From positions 22,684,457 through 22,748,456 of the forward strand of contig OY759274.1 of assembly GCA_963662155.1 (NCBI GenBank): a stretch of 64,000 bases of DNA, read 5' to 3'. Shown here in pieces: positions 18,544-29,390 of this stretch (its first letter is position 1; every line of letters starts with the position of its first letter). The position numbers and the translations under genes are program-made. The DNA is from Lamellibrachia columna (taxonomy: Eukaryota; Annelida; Polychaeta; Sabellida; Siboglinidae). The notes beneath the pieces are model-generated. The model did not search any database, was not told the origin of the DNA, and worked only from the letters and a program-made list of their open reading frames with translations.

Positions 18544-19488
18544 GGAAGCCATTGGCTTATCGAGAGTCCAACAATGTTCATCTACTTATAACCCGCCCTC
18601 CTGAGATATGTGTCAACCTTGTTTTTAAACATATTCACGCTGCTAGCAGTTACACAATCTGTAGACAATTTGTTCCATTCGTTTATTGTCCTCTGTGAGA
18701 ACGAGTGCTTCCTGATGTCCAATCTACATTGATCCTTTACTAATTTTACCTCATGTCCTCTAGCTCTGCTATCCTTCTTGAGTGAGAAAAACATATTTCT
18801 ATCAATATTTTCATACCCATTCAATATCTTAAAAACTTCAATCTGATCTCCTCTTAACCTCCTTGTCTCTAGAGTTGTTAAACCACATTCTTTCAGGCGT
18901 TCTTCATAACTAAGGTCTCTCAGTTGTGGAATCATTTTAGTTGCTCTCCTTTGTATGCGTTCAAGCGTATCTATATCCTTCTTACGATATGGTCTCCATG
19001 CTTGTATACAGTATTCTAAATGAGGTCTAACTATTGCTTTATAAAGAGGTATAATTAACTTTTTTCCCTTGTATGTTATGTTTCTTCTAATCAATCCAAG
19101 AATTTGATTACCCTTTGAAGCTGCAATACCACACTGCTCTGAAACCTTCATATCAGCGCTTATTGTAACTCCTAAGTCCTTTTCTTTTACAGTCGTACCC
19201 AGAACAGTATCTCCCATTTTATAGTTTACATTCAAGTTCCCATGTCCTGTATGTAGGCATTTACATTTCCCAAAATTGAACAACATCTGCCATTTCTCAG
19301 ACCATTTCACTAATCTGTCTAGATCGTTTTGTAAATGTTGTTTATCACCATCAGTATTAACCTTTCTAAACAGTTTTGTGTCATCCGCAAATTTCAGTAC
19401 GTTACTTGTTATACTGTCGTCCAAGTCATTGATATAAATTAAGAATAATATAGGTCCTAATACTGATCCTTGAGGTACTCCACTCAAA
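18544..19488 (-). pseudogene. 5'-truncated CR1 LINE: C-terminal part of the reverse transcriptase
   Basis: Minus strand, stop at 18582. Carries LSGVPQGSVLGPILFLIYIND, the catalytic KFADDTKLF, the thumb region (MLFNFGKCKCLHTG) and the CR1-typical tail (LEYCIQAWRPYRKKDIDTLE, RRLRGDQIEVFKILNGYE). No frame break occurs in about 300 codons. The 5' end is cut off just before the palm block and is fused to the minisatellite at 19488, the usual result of incomplete reverse transcription. By sequence style it may belong to the same family as the element at the left edge. Confidence 0.9.
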
Positions 19489-19875
19489 TGTGGCTGGAGG
19501 TAGGAGAGACACAGGACTCTATGGTGGAGGCAATGTGTAATGCGCCAGAATGTGGCTGGAGGTAGTAGAGACAGAGGACTGTATGGCGGAGGCAGTGTGT
19601 ACGGAGCAGGGATGTGGCTGGAGGTAGGAGAGACAGAGGACTGTATGGCGGAGGCAGTGTGTAAGTAGCCAGGATGTGGCTGGAGGTAGGGGAGACGGAG
19701 GACTGTATGGTGGAGGCAATGTATCAGGCTCCAGGATGTGGCTGTAGGTAATGGTGGAGGCAATGTGTAAATTGCCAGGATGTGGCTGGAGGTAGAAGAG
19801 ACAGAGGACTGTACGATGGACGCAATGTATCAGGAGACAGGATGTGGCTGGAGGTAGGAGAAACAGAGGAGAGTA
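19489..19875. repeat. About 60-bp minisatellite, right part
   Basis: Six to seven more units of the array seen at 17400-18543, confirming that the LINE landed inside it. Confidence 0.9.
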
Positions 19876-20265
19876 TCATATAATCATGCATATTTTATTA
19901 AAACAGAGTGTCACTGCACACTGTGCGGAATTCCAGACAGGTTTAATGTTGGTAATAGTTTGCCTCGCCTGGTCAATCAGAATACAAGGGGTCTGTGCGT
20001 GTGCGTGTGCGTGTGCGTTTGCGTTTGCGTGTGCGTCTAAAGCGATGCCTGCTGCCGGACTTCAACGCCACCGTAGAACGAACAATGACATTTTTGTTCC
20101 TTGACCTATTCTACTATTTTATATTTTCGTGATATGTCAATATTTTTAAATAATGTATCTATATTTAATTATATTACAATGCTTTACTATGATATCCTAT
20201 GTCGTTATTTTTAAATATTTAAATTTGCTCGTACTCTTATTTGATAGGAGGGTGTCGCGTCATGT
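19876..20265. other. Spacer with short GTGTGC repeat
   Basis: GTGTGCGTGTGCGTGTGCG at about 19997-20035; otherwise AT-rich with no gene seen. Confidence 0.5.
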
Positions 20266-20267
20266 TT

Positions 20268-21000
20268 ATACTGTAGGAGTTACGGCTAAACTGTAGGAGT
20301 TATGGATAAACTTTAGGAGTTATGGGTAAACTGTAGGAGGTATGGGTAAATTGTAGGAATTATGGGTAAATTGTAGGAATTATGGGTAAACTGTAGGAGT
20401 TATGGGTAAAGTGTAAGAGCGCATTATTTTAAAATATTGACATATAACGAAACTATGCAACATACAGCTAAATATGATAATTACTTTGCTAAAAAACGTT
20501 AACATACAGCTAAATGTGGCAATTACTTAGCTAAACAGCTTGAACATATGTGGTAATTACTTAACTTAAAAGCGTTAACTTGCAACTAAATAATGGTACT
20601 TACTTAGCTAAAAATGCTAATTACTGGCTAAAAGTTGTACTTGCTTAGCTTAAAACTGTTAACATGCAGGTAAATATGGTAAATAATTAGCTTAAAATCG
20701 CTAGCATACAGCTAAATGTGCCAATTACTTAGCTTAAAAGCGTTAACGTACAGCTAAATGTGGTAATTACCTTGCTAAAAAAAGTTAACATAGAGCAAAA
20801 TGTAGTACATACTTAGCTAAATAGCGTTAACATGCAGTTAAAAATGATACTTAATGTGCTAAAAGTGTTAACATACAAATAAAAGCGATATATACTTAGC
20901 TTAAACGTGTTAACATGCAGATAAATGTGGTAATCACTTAGCTTAAAAGCATTACATACGTAACTAAGTGTGACAAAATACACATAAAAGCGGTATTTTC
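20268..21000. repeat. Two further minisatellites inside the foldback element
   Basis: 20268-20420: about eight 20-bp units (TATGGGTAAACTGTAGGAGT). 20440-21000: about twelve degenerate 45-bp units built on AACATACAGCTAAATGTGGT and AATTACTTAGCTTAAAAGCG. Confidence 0.85.
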
Positions 21001-22029
21001 TTAGACAAATCTTTACTCTTTCTCATTACTCGTGCTACGTATGACTCATACGATAACCAATGCCCTAAATGTGTTAGATGTACGCATACAGTTCAACTCG
21101 TTGATGCATACCCGCTGTTTTTATTAGCCAGACAAGACGTCACGTGGTCTACTCTTCTTTGAGACACGACAAAAAGAATAATAATGAAATCAGAATTTCA
21201 TCATAGATGGCATAGAAAAAATTACTGCACAGCATTTTAAGCGCAAATGACGGGCTTATCTTTCAACTTGTTCACACTCACATACATCCAGTGGGCGAAC
21301 CAACGCTTTAACTACAGCGCTAATATGATTACATTTAAAACGCGCATTTCCCGAGTATCAAAATCCACTAGTCAGCTGTTAGTATCGCCTTAATGCGTCC
21401 TTTCGGAAACGCGACAGAGTGGTGTCATATTACGGGATACAACACGATCGCATTCCTAACATGGTATGTAGCCCGCTGCATTCCGCGAAACGCGAGCATA
21501 TACCCTACTCCCTCCAGATAGACCCAAGAGCCATTCATCCTCCTTACCTCATTAATCATGCACGATATTTATGAATGAAATTCATTTGCATATTTGCTTA
21601 TTCTTAAAGTGGGTTTTCCCTACTAACCGCCACGTCAGCGATATGTGGGTTTTCCCCCTGGGTTTTCATTGATTTTAAAATAAAAATTGTAATTTGAAAT
21701 TAAAATTAAAATTAAAATTAAAATTAGAAATTTGAAATTAAAATTAAAATTAAAATTAAAATTAAAATTAAAATTAAAATTAAAATTAAAATTAAAATTA
21801 AAATTAAACGCCACGTCAGCGATATGTGGGTTTTTCCCAATGTCTATTTTTAGGGTCAGGGTTCACCGTCGACACGGGGTTAGGGTCACAACTACGGTTC
21901 GTTATAGTCGCTAGGGGGCGCTTCACAGCCACCAGGGGACGCTCTGGTGTGCTGCGCGCGCAACCGGAAGTGGTTAAGACACATTGAACCCGGAATTTAG
22001 GATTGAAAATTAGTCACCTACTGCTAACA

Positions 22030-22290
22030 GCGGCCCTAAGTCAGTCTGAGATGAGGCCACCTCTACAGCACAGCTGGCAAAGCTCAACATTGATGATGTT
22101 GATTCACATTTGCCTCACTCCCAAATTGACCCTGGATTCTGCGCAGCGAAGAAGCTGAAGGAGTTGGCAGCTGTCACATCTGTCAAGCAGAAGCTCAGTG
22201 AAAGAGAGAGAATGGCATTTAGAATGGAGTGCAAGAAAGGGCTTGTCTGTGCTACACAGAAACTCCTGGAGAAATGCCTAATCACATACT
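22030..22290 (+). pseudogene. hAT-like transposase fragment (middle region)
   Basis: Plus-strand reading includes AKLNIDDVDSHLPHSQIDPG, FCAAKKLKELA, then a helical RERMAFRMECKKGLVCATQK, LLEKCLITYS. The DPGF-ARKxL and FRMEC-x-LL-x-KSPLxYS layout is typical of the region downstream of the N-terminal finger in the transposase family whose N-terminus survives in unit X. It breaks off where the opposite-strand LINE begins (about 22285). Confidence 0.45.
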
Positions 22291-24255
22291 CTTGTATCGT
22301 GTCAGCGAACAGAGCGATGTCATCGGCATAATCCAGGTCAGAGAGATGTGAGTCTGGATGTCTGCGTCTGGTTAGGGTTAGTCCTTCTCTGTCATCAGTC
22401 GCAGTTCTTAATGCGTAGTCCAAGACTATAATGAATAGGTATGGGGAAAGTGGGTCTCCTTGGAGAACTCCTGTATTAATGTTGAAATTAGTAGTTTCCC
22501 CTTCGGGAGTCAATACAACTGCAGATGTGTTTACATACATTATCTGTATGGCTTTTACTATCTTCTCTGGTGTGTTTCTATTTACAGAGTCAAACGCTTT
22601 CTTGAAGTCGATGAAAATAATGGCAGTTTCTTTCTGGTGGTTTCTCATTTCTTCGATGATGCGTCTAAGGGCAAGAATCTGCGAAAATGTAGATCGTAGA
22701 GGTCTAAATCCGTTCTGGTTTGGGCATAAGATCTTTTCTAGCTCAGGGCGAATTCTGTTAAGCAGGAGTCGATTGTAGACCTTTGCAGCAGTCTGTGTTA
22801 GACTTATTCCACGATAGTTTTCAGGAATAGTCAGGTCTCTTTTCTTAGGTATTGGTACGATACCCGAAATCCCCCATTCCGGTGGTCTATTCCCTAAGTA
22901 AGTTTTGTTGCAGAACTTTATTAAATCTTTCCTTCACTTGGATAGTTGCCACACTTTAATGGGAATGCCATCTAGTCCTGGGGCTTTGCCAAGTTTCATT
23001 TGTTTGATCGCAATGTTGACTTCTGCTAGCGAGAAGATGTCGGTGTCAATGTTGGTCTTATAGATTGGATCAACTGGATGGTTGGATGTTCTCGTATTAT
23101 CTGAAGAGAGCAGTTGTTTGAAGTAAGTTTTCCACGCATCCAAACGATCTTCCCCTTGTATGAAGATGTTTTTTGATTTCTTTCCTGAAAGTTGTTTTAC
23201 TAACTACCAGGCATTATGTAGAGCATTAGTCGACTCGCAACTGTCAAATGCTCTGAGAATGTCATGGTAGTGCTTTCCCTGCGTTTCATCATAAGTGTTG
23301 CGCAGTGTAGTTTGCGCTGTGGATACTGTCTCGGGTTGTGCACTAATTACAACCTTACGTGCTGCATTTACTTCATTCGTATGGCGAACACTAGTCTTGA
23401 AAGCTACTCGAGGTGGTAGGATGACCGAGCCTGCTTTGTTGCATATGTCAACATAGTCCTTATACGAATTGGTTTGGGTTCTTTCCAATGCCTCCCAGTC
23501 AGATGATATTTGGTTTTCAATACGAGAGGCAACATCTTGATTCGTTGTGATTGCATCCCAGTTAAGTCTGGGTTTGGATGAATGTTTCTTTGCTGAGCCT
23601 TAACTTTGCACATACAATCCTGTGATCAGAAGCAATATAGTCAGAAAAGGAGTTTGCTTGTGAATCCATGATGCTGTTTCTCCATCTTTTCCGGCACAGA
23701 ATGAAATTTATTTGAGATTTGAATTTATTCGGTGCTCGGAAAGTCCAGAGTCTTGATTTTGGTTAACAGAAAAGAGTGTTGGTCATCAGAAGGTTGTGCT
23801 CATGTATCAAGAAGAAGCTGGCCGTTTCTGTTAGTGTTGCTGTGGTATGAAAAACCATTTGAGACATGAGCATTAAAATCACCTCCGATCACAAGACAGG
23901 CATGTGGAGGGATGTGTAATACTGTCTGGTTAAGGCTTTCGTAGAACTCTGCAACGTCTTTTTCATCACGACATTTGTCGGAGAATAGCATGATATAACA
24001 TGAGCCTTAGGGTTCCCTTTAAACAGGGCGTGTATGATACGGTCTGTAATCTTGGTGACTGACACAAGGTTCTGGAGCAGTGCACATTTCACTACTACAC
24101 CAACGCCCCCAACTGCTGCACCTTGTCGATTACGTGTCGCGGAGGCTGTGAACATTGTGGATCTGCCTATCCTGGTAGCTTTGATATCTGGGTCGTCTTG
24201 TATGTGAACTTGTCTGTGTTTTTGAATACAAGTCACTGATATGTCGTTCATGTGT
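22285..24255 (-). pseudogene. Decayed non-LTR retrotransposon (endonuclease and reverse transcriptase)
   Basis: Minus-strand pieces in several frames, in the right order: endonuclease segments TCIQKHRQVHIQDDP and RQGAAVGGVGVVVK (24.25-24.07 kb), VIGGDFNAHVSNG (about 23.9 kb), linker (MCKVKAQQRNIHPNPDL), then reverse transcriptase IKQMKLGKAPGLDGIPIKVW (about 23.0 kb), AIIFIDFKKAFDSVNR, INTGVLQGDPLSPYLF and LSDLDYADDIALF (22.65-22.31 kb). Stops and frameshifts separate the pieces. The 3' part after the YADD block is missing: the sequence runs into the opposite-strand transposase fragment. Different from the CR1 family at the left edge. Confidence 0.85.
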
Positions 24256-25255
24256 TAGTCGAGTTCTTCCTTTGCACTAGTGGAAGATAAGCTCCGACTA
24301 TTTAGCTGCCCAAAGAGGATGTTTTTCTTAGGGCGGCAAAGTCCTTTTGTTGTTCTCGCATCAGATGTTATCCGTCCTTGCGGCTTTGGAATGTCATCTT
24401 CATACAGGTTGGTATACCCTCGAGAAGTACGAAGTGTTACTGAAGTGAACCCTGGCGTTGTTGCTTGAACTCGTCATGTTTTCATCTAGCTGTTACAACA
24501 GTGCGTCACTACTGCTACTGCGGGTGTTTTTCATTCCGAGACACCATCTCGTAGACAGGATGCCAACCTAGGCTGAAGAGGACCCATCCTCCTTGAGTGA
24601 CTACACTTCGTCTGACTCCTACCCCTTGACCTGCCTGACTTGGTTGAACCTACCAGGGACTTATATCCCCGCCAGTATAGCTCTCCGGGTTACGGGAGTA
24701 CACAAGCCCCCCACTGCGACAAAGTGGTAGTCATGGGGAAGAAAACAACGTTATGTACCAGTTTTGAGATTTCTTTGCCCTTTGGTTTTGATGCACCTCA
24801 GAGCTTGGGTTTCCAAAGGTTTTGGCACGATAGAAGTTTCCATGTTGTATTATAGTGAACTCAACTTCTTTACATACAGCATTTGATACAGTTCCACATA
24901 AACAAGTAATCCATAAACTAAAATAATATGGTATCACCGGTTCCATAGCAACACAAACAGAAAGTTTCCTCACAGAAAGGTGTCAAAAGTTGTCATCAAT
25001 GGGTCGACATCTTCACCAACCATTGTTACTTTTTAATTTTTTTTAATCTTTTTTTTTAATATATATATTTTTTTACTTTTGCTATTTATTATATTACTCT
25101 TGTTTGTTTTTAACTGTTTTTAGTATTACGATTGTGATATGTAATGTTTAGTTCCGTGTGTTATTGGGTGCATGCGTGTATGTTTGTGCTAATGCCACAA
25201 CACTACGAATTCCTTGTAATTGCTACTTGGTAATAAAACGTATCCTATCTTATCT
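24256..25255. other. LINE 5' flank and AT-rich spacer
   Basis: 24.3-24.9 kb is GC-balanced and probably belongs to the 5' end of the minus-strand LINE, but I cannot place its start. 24.9-25.25 kb is AT-rich. No gene is supported. Confidence 0.35.
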
Positions 25256-25790
25256 ATCTTACTTCTGGGGTACCTCAGGGAACCATCCTAGGGCCAAGCC
25301 TTTTCCTTTACATAGACAATCTACCAGACAACCTCTCTACACTTGTCAAAACAGTTGAGGACCCTTCTCTCCTACAAAATGACCTATTAAAACTCTAGAA
25401 AGAACACAAAGACAAGCTGCTGATTTTGCAAAAATAATATTCTAGAGAGCCAGAAACAATAAAAGAATCCTTCCAGACATGGGCACAGATTATAAGACTG
25501 TATATCATATAAAATGCAGCACAAACAGATAGATATCCAACTAGACAAATAAATCAAACACAACACTGAGTGTTCACGTAAACACAATACTCAATTTCTT
25601 CAAATTAGACATTTGGAAACAGTTTTTTCCAGTCTACCGTTAAAGTTAGAAATTCTGTACTTGAAGAACTATCTCATGTAATTCTTTAGATTCATTCCAA
25701 ACAAGTCTCATTCAACATCTAAGAGACTAGCAGATCAGCTAGCCACCAAGCGCACTGGCATGATGTGTCCTTAAGGTTACTTGCCAGTAC
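25256..25790 (+). pseudogene. Remnant of a Jockey/CR1-type reverse transcriptase, 3' part
   Basis: Plus strand: SGVPQGTILGPSLFLYIDNLP at about 25265-25330, then after an internal deletion a thumb/tail remnant in broken frames: LERTQRQAADFAKIIF at about 25395-25445 and, near 25610, a remnant of the FFPSTVRLWN-type motif. Many stops; not functional. Confidence 0.6.
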
Positions 25791-25824
25791 AAACACAGAT
25801 ACAGATGTATCAGATTGCATGTTG

Positions 25825-26160
25825 AGCACAGTGGCACAACAGTAAGAGTGCTGGACGGTCAGTTGAGATGACCAGGGTTGAGTCCATATGCTGCTGTTTA
25901 CAAACTTGGGCTACTTCATTCACCCCACTTTGCCTGTGTCTTTAGGAAGAGACACTAAAAGCCCGTTGGTTCCTTCTATCTGGTGTTTATGACAGGGGAA
26001 GTAAAAGATCCCACACAGGGGGTAAACATGTAACAAACTCTAACATTGCACCAATTGTATGTAAGGTGGTCACTGAATTAGCTGCTATGAAACTAGCTCA
26101 GATAATGGAGCAAAAGGCCACGAGCACATCTAGGCGGATACCAGAGCTATATAAGATGCA
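25825..26160 (+). mobile_element. tRNA-derived SINE, copy 1
   Basis: Head resembles a tRNA gene: A-box-like GTGGCACAACAGTAAGAGTG and B-box-like GGGTTGAGTCC at about 25876. The body (GTCTTTAGGAAGAGACACTA, AAAGATCCCACACAGGG, TCTAGGCGGATACCAG) matches 34430-34690, so this is a repeat family and not a tRNA gene. Confidence 0.65.
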
Positions 26161-26530
26161 TCGTTATTGTTATCATTACTAGCGAAAATACCCAACCTCT
26201 GAACGGTTTGACTTGGTAGTTCATTAGTGACTGTCAAAATACCAATATTAAAAACGACATCATAGAAATATCCATCTACGCCTTGGTACTTGGTGCTGCC
26301 AGTCAGTATATCTCTAAATTGCAATGTAATACCGGCAGTTATAATAACATCTAGCAACATCTTACCTTTGCATTACGTAACCTGGGACAATCGAAGAAGA
26401 GATGTTGTCAAAGAGTATACGTAATTGTTCATATAGCATTGCAGACAGTTGTAGGTAATAACTACAACGGGTAATTCAGTTGTTCGTAGAAATGATAACG
26501 AATTTCGAAAATTTAAATGTGTCATGACCC
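26130..26530 (-). pseudogene. Possible LINE 3' tail remnant
   Basis: Minus-strand pieces (CPRLRNAKVR, then LLDVIITAGITLQFRDILTG and NIGILTVTNELP) resemble the Cys-containing tail after the RNase H or reverse transcriptase of some LINEs. There are stops and the match is weak. Confidence 0.25.
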
Positions 26531-26604
26531 AACCGTGACCATCCACTTTTGTGCCTGATATGCAAAGTGTCTAGAAGGAGTTTAACATAAAGTCTAGAAT
26601 TTAA

Positions 26605-26696
26605 CATAACATATACATACATATATACATACATACATACATACATACATACATACATACATACATACATACATACATACATACATACATACATAC
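26605..26696. repeat. (TACA)n microsatellite
   Basis: About 22 uninterrupted tetranucleotide units. Confidence 0.97.
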
Positions 26697-26783
26697 ACTT
26701 GCTGGATTATAGTAAGATTATGTGTTTGTTGTGTGAACTTCCAGATGGCTCTGAGAGTGGCCTAAAATCCCCCTCTTGTGCAG

Positions 26784-26862
26784 TGGAGAGTCCCACGGAG
26801 GTACTGAAGCAGGACTACAGAGAGTACCAGTGCCACACCTGGCATCTGGAGCCAACCATCAG
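26784..26862 (+). CDS. Penultimate exon of an unidentified gene
   Basis: Acceptor CCCTCTTGTGCAG ends at 26783; donor GTGAAT starts at 26863. Read in the frame that joins the next exon it gives VESPTEVLKQDYREYQCHTW followed by HLEPTI. Phase in is 1, phase out is 2, and the split Arg codon (AG plus A) is restored at 27308. The splice fit, the balanced codon use against AT-rich surroundings and the aligned open frame argue for a real exon. I do not recognise the protein. Earlier exons must lie further left, beyond or among the repeats. Confidence 0.6.
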
Positions 26863-27307
26863 GTGAATAGAACCAACTATGCAGTTCTGAGAGCATGTAT
26901 CATGTTGGGAAGATACATAGAATCAGCTGTGCTGGAAAAGAAATTATTTTGCGAAGCCGCATAGATAGTCCTATTACTGTGGTATACAGGTAACGAAATA
27001 ACCACACAGTACATTGTGTCCATGCATCGAATGAATTTATGCTGATAAGAAATCTGCTGTTGTCTGATAGGTGATTGTTAGTATTTGTTTCTATGGAAAT
27101 ACCATGTCACTTTTTATTTTTAAGGGTGGACTGTCAAAGTACAACATCAGTCCACAGGATTATTTGTGCCATGGACATGCAGTTCAATATTTCCTAGCAA
27201 ATTATGAAGGAATAACCGACACATTTTGCTGTTATTGCCGATGGCTTTTAAAAGATGGCCCGCTTGGTTTTCATAAGCCCAGAATCATCACCCTGCTTTC
27301 GTTGCAG

Positions 27308-27557
27308 ACTGATCTCGTGGGGCGGCAAGAAGATCGATCCCGTGGGGGTGGACTACATTCTCCAGAAGTTGGGATTCCAACACGCCCGTCTGACAATCCC
27401 GAAGTGGATCCAGCGTGGATTCATGGATCCTCTGGATGGGATCCTGTCTGTCCTGGTCAACCAACTGATCAAGAGTTTGAAGGAGGAACAGACACAGTCT
27501 ATAGACGGTCAGGACAGGAGTCAGACATTATGTAGCGTTGTGCCAAAGATAACTTAG
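27308..27557 (+). CDS. Last coding exon of an unidentified gene
   Basis: Acceptor CTTTCGTTGCAG ends at 27307; stop TAG at 27555. Encodes LISWGGKKIDPVGVDYILQK, LGFQHARLTIPKWIQRGFMD, PLDGILSVLVNQLIKSLKEE and a polar tail ending VVPKIT. No transmembrane segment is seen; the GILSVLVNQLIKSLKEE stretch could be an amphipathic helix. Two other frames are also open here, but only this one joins the preceding exon in phase. The gene ends tail-to-tail with the VEGF receptor gene. Function unknown. Confidence 0.6.
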
Positions 27558-28184
27558 GGTGAAGTTGGTCCTTTCTCATGTTGGAAAGGACCATACATTG
27601 AAAGATGGATTATGGGAAAAATTATGTTATGTAATCAAATTTGACGTTTAATGTGAGTTAATTTATGTTTTGGAAAATAATAATTTTAGTCCTGTGTGGA
27701 ATCTTCCCAAAGTATTTTCAGTTGACAGTTCATCTTCCGTATCCTTCCCAGGGAATGAAACCAGGCTGCGGGACGTCCTGTAAACCCTAACGGAAAGCCT
27801 GCGGTAGAACGAGTCCAGATGTCTTCCTAGTTGTTCCCAATCTAACAACATCCATTTGAAGTTAGATTGCTTTGGCAGAACATGGCAATGCATGCATAAA
27901 ATGTGAAGTAGAAATGTATTAAGCAACATATCTTACAATAATCATATAATGTGTATAAACCCATTTTTGAAACTGAAAATTTCGATACTTATTGAGTTCT
28001 TTTCTTTCTTCATGCGTCTACGTATGTTGATTACTTGTCATGGGGGACATGCTCGTTGTCCCCACAGGAGGGACAGTTGGTGGGACAAGGGAAGAATACA
28101 TATCATGTCAGTGTTTCAATGCGTGATTTATCAGTATTATGTTCATATAATACCATATTTGACCTGATAAACGTACAGTACACT
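27558..28184. other. Probable 3' UTR and intergenic DNA of the unidentified gene
   Basis: AT-rich with no further coding signal. I could not choose one polyadenylation signal. Confidence 0.4.
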
Positions 28185-28405
28185 TGAAGAAAAATTGGGC
28201 CATGGAAAAATGTCAAGGAATCTGTTCTTTTAAGCGTACACCAACATTTGTTTCTCTAGACAATAAGGTGGTTACTGGTGTAGAACAACTGCAAAGTGGT
28301 GCCAACTGTTTAACACCAGATGGCAAAACTGCAGTTGTTCCACACTAGTCAAATTACAATAATTATGGATCCCGCTGATTAAAAAGGGGTGTATGCTAAT
28401 TAGTT
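28185..28405 (+). mobile_element. Dispersed repeat Z, copy 1
   Basis: About 220 bp from CATGGAAAAATGTCAAGG to GGGGTGTATGCTAATTAG, matching 56975-57205 and partly 52685-52770. Shared marks are AAGCGTACACCAACATTTG, the TTTCTCTAGACAATAA block and ATTATGGATCCCGCTGATTA. No coding capacity; a MITE or SINE-like family. Confidence 0.75.
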
Positions 28406-28587
28406 TGAATACGGTTTTCACATTCCAATGAATTTCATCCAGTTATAATAGTTTATACTTACAAGAGCTAGATAAGTTGTTCATGGCATAGCTCTTTCAG
28501 GTATAAATCAAAGGTATTAGTGTTACTATGTTTAGTGGAAGATGTATTTAAGAGGTTGGATATGTTCAGTAATTTGTGTGAGGAAAA

Positions 28588-29390
28588 CATGCGTGTAGGC
28601 CTACTTGTCACTCATGCGTGTAGGCCTACTTGTCACTCATGCTTGTAGGCCTACTTGTCCCTCATGCGTGTAGGCCTACTTGTCACTCATGCGTGTAGGC
28701 CTACTTGTCACTTATGCGTGTAGGCCTACTTGTCACTCATGCGTGTAGGCCTACTTGTCACTCATGCTTGTAGGCCTACTTGTCACTCATGCGTGCAGGC
28801 CTACTTGTCACTCATGCGTGTAGGCCTACTTGTCACTCATGCGTGTAGGCCTACTTGTCACTCATGCGTATAGGCCTACTTGTCACTCATGCTTGTAGGC
28901 CTACTTGTCAGTCATGCGTGTAGCCCTACTTGTCACTCATGCGTGTAGGCCTACTTTTCACTCATGCATGTAGGCCTACTTGTCACTCATGCGTGTAGGC
29001 CTACTTGTCACTCATGCATGTAGGCCTACTTGTCACTCATGCGTGTAGGCCTACTTGTCACTCATGCCTGTAGGCCTACTTGTCACTCATGCGTGTAGGC
29101 CTACTTGTCACTCATGCGTGTAGGCCTACTTGTCACTCATGCTTGTAGGCCTACTTGTCACTCAAGCGTGCATGCCTACTTGTCACTCATGCATGTAGGC
29201 CAACTTGTCACTCATGCATGTAGGCCTACTTGTCACTCATGCGTGTAGGCCTACTTGTCACTCATGCATGCAGGCCTACTTGTCACTCATGCTTTTAGGC
29301 CTACTTGTCACTCATGCGTGTAGGCCTACTTGTCACTCATGCGTGTAGGCCTAATTGTCACTCTTGCATGTAGGCCTACTTGTCACTCAT
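28588..29390. repeat. 25-bp minisatellite, about 32 copies
   Basis: Unit CATGCGTGTAGGCCTACTTG followed by TCACT, 25 bp, very regular. Each unit centres on the palindrome GTAGGCCTAC. Variation is concentrated at two or three positions (GCGTG, GCTTG, GCATG). There are no unique spacers, so it is not a CRISPR-like array. Confidence 0.97.

Larger units (their letters stand above)
14713..22024. mobile_element. 7.3-kb foldback-like element with inverted arms
   Basis: Outer ends AGTAGGTGACTA at 14713 and TAGTCACCTACT at 22024. The arms (14713-15576 and 21054-22024) are mostly complementary, including CTAAATTCCGGG, the ACGTGGTCTACTCTTCTT block and the CCACGTCAGCGATATGTGGG block. The right arm has an expanded AAATTA repeat (21690-21808). 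The inside is not a gene but a series of unrelated tandem repeats plus a LINE fragment. I saw no transposase and no clear target duplication, so it may instead be an inverted segmental duplication. Confidence 0.6.

Noticed and set aside
17396..18552. Minus-strand frames with SYLQPHPG repeats
   Set aside because: They follow the 60-bp minisatellite; there is no start context, no domain and no splice logic.
26130..26360. 76-codon minus frame as a host gene
   Set aside because: It follows a SINE and resembles a decayed LINE tail; no splice or domain evidence.
28588..29390. CRISPR-like array
   Set aside because: The units are head-to-tail without unique spacers, and the genome is animal.
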